DNA from: a bacterium | GTDB lineage: Bacteria > Patescibacteriota > Patescibacteriia > Patescibacteriales > JAGXOH01 | Assembly: GCA_021106995.1 (NCBI GenBank) | Contig: JAIOTG010000001.1 | Span: forward strand, 1-5,439 | Direction of reading: 5' to 3' | Length of the DNA stretch: 5,439 bases | Shown: positions 4,867-5,439 of the stretch, in pieces | Numbering within the stretch: position 1 is the first letter of the stretch | Layout: every line of letters begins with the position of its first letter | Notes under the pieces: generated by a model | Databases searched by the model: none | What the model was told of the DNA's origin: nothing | Seen by the model: only the letters and a program-made list of their open reading frames with translations | Made by a program: the position numbers and the translations under genes

Positions 4867-5439
4867 ATGCCTACTACTAAAGTTAAAACTAAATCAAATA
4901 AATCCTTGATAGCACCTGGTCATAGAGCTTGCGCTGGATGCGGACAAATGATAGCCGCTAAAACAGTGGCTAACGCCTTAGGGCCTAATATAATTATAGC
5001 CAATGCTACCGGTTGTCTAGAAGTTACCACCACCCCCTATCCAACCAGCGCTTGACGCATGCCTTGGATACACTCCCTGTTTGAAAATGCCTCAGCGATT
5101 GCCTCTGGAATAAAGGCTAGTTTGGATTACAAATATAAACACGCTAAAACCAAAAAAGAAAAGGATAAAATTAAAAATATTAAAGTCGTAGCTCAAGGAG
5201 GAGATGGCGGAACTTTTGATATTGGATTTGGTCTTATAAGCGGAATGTGGGAAAGAGGAGAAGATATCCTCTATGTTTGCTATGATAACGAAGCCTACTC
5301 CAATACTGGCATGCAAGCCAGCGGAGCTACCCCTTGGGGATCCAGCACCACTACTACTCCATCAGGTAGTGGGGACACCCTTGACTCCATTGGATCTCAC
5401 CAAAGAAAAAAAGATATGATTGCAATCGCTTTGGCTCAT
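4867..5439 (+). CDS. porB: Pyruvate:ferredoxin oxidoreductase, beta subunit, interrupted by in-frame TGA and cut by the window
   Basis: The TPP-binding beta subunit of the enzyme whose other subunits lie at 1664-3712. The N-terminus carries [10 protein letters not shown] (18-27) and [17 protein letters not shown] (46-62). C22, C25 and C50 match the spacing of three of the four Cys that hold the proximal [4Fe-4S] cluster, and the fourth would lie beyond the right edge. Codon 63 is TGA. The same frame then continues without a stop for 128 codons as [19 protein letters not shown], and on to the TPP/Mg motif GDGGTFDIG (112-120) through DNEAYSNTG (140-148) and [16 protein letters not shown] (152-167). 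These continue the same family, so this is one gene with one interrupted codon. There is no frameshift. Relatives have Trp at codon 63 (…TAW(R/K)VPW…). Full length should be about 300 residues, so about a third is missing on the right. If the TGA is real and not read through, the product is a 62-residue fragment and the gene is a pseudogene. The start is 12 bases after the DUF2283 gene, with a purine-rich but non-canonical leader. Confidence 0.9.
5053..5055 (+). other. In-frame TGA in porB at a conserved Trp codon
   Basis: TGA follows the Ala codon of PYPTSA and precedes CGC ATG CCT TGG. A single G-to-A change from TGG would explain it. The base after the stop is C (UGAC), known in enteric bacteria as a weak termination context. 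An in-frame ATG lies at 5059-5061, three bases after the stop, and could allow re-initiation. No clear selenocysteine-type hairpin is evident directly downstream by eye, and Trp is not a known selenocysteine position in this family. Confidence 0.85.

Noticed and set aside
4867..5055. Treating the 62-codon ORF as a complete small protein
   Set aside because: It is exactly the N-terminal part of a POR beta subunit. The same frame after the TGA continues the family sequence including the TPP motif.
5044..5070. Selenocysteine insertion at the porB TGA
   Set aside because: Trp, not Cys, is expected at this position. By eye only a 3-bp GCG/CGC stem around the stop is visible, with no bacterial SECIS-like hairpin at the usual distance downstream.

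Overview
The window is AT-rich (roughly one third G+C by eye), tightly packed and bacterial. It most resembles a member of the Patescibacteria (Candidate Phyla Radiation). The best pointer is a VirB2/TrbC-like 'T4SS pilin' protein of the type that is very common there. A short membrane-anchored DsbA-like protein and closely spaced genes with A/T-only leaders fit the same picture. This assignment is inference from gene content, with no marker gene in view. All seven completed plus-strand genes end in TAA.

Left part (1-820): a minus-strand exonuclease III gene (xth family) runs off the left edge. A possible 42-residue charged small ORF lies upstream and overlaps it by ATGA. Both appear to be served by a good minus-strand promoter that sits inside the start of the divergent gene. 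That gene (802-1512, plus strand) encodes a membrane-anchored thioredoxin-fold protein of the DsbA family. Its active site reads CPRS instead of CxxC.

Right part (about 1600-5439): behind a convincing extended -10 promoter lies an operon for a four-subunit pyruvate (2-oxoacid):ferredoxin oxidoreductase, in the order gamma (porG), delta (porD), alpha (porA), then beta (porB). Together the subunits would decarboxylate pyruvate with CoA to acetyl-CoA and CO2. The TPP site lies at the alpha/beta interface, electrons pass through the beta cluster and the two delta [4Fe-4S] clusters to ferredoxin, and gamma helps bind CoA. Between alpha and beta the operon is split by three unrelated genes: the T4SS-pilin-like protein with a cysteine-rich tail, and a DUF4258/DUF2283 pair that resembles a toxin-antitoxin module.

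The strangest point is porB. Its reading frame carries an in-frame TGA at 5053-5055, exactly where relatives have Trp, and the frame then continues cleanly with the TPP-binding motif to the right edge. Every other Trp seen is TGG and no other gene has an in-frame TGA. A nonsense change, a sequence error or stop readthrough is therefore more likely than a reassigned genetic code.
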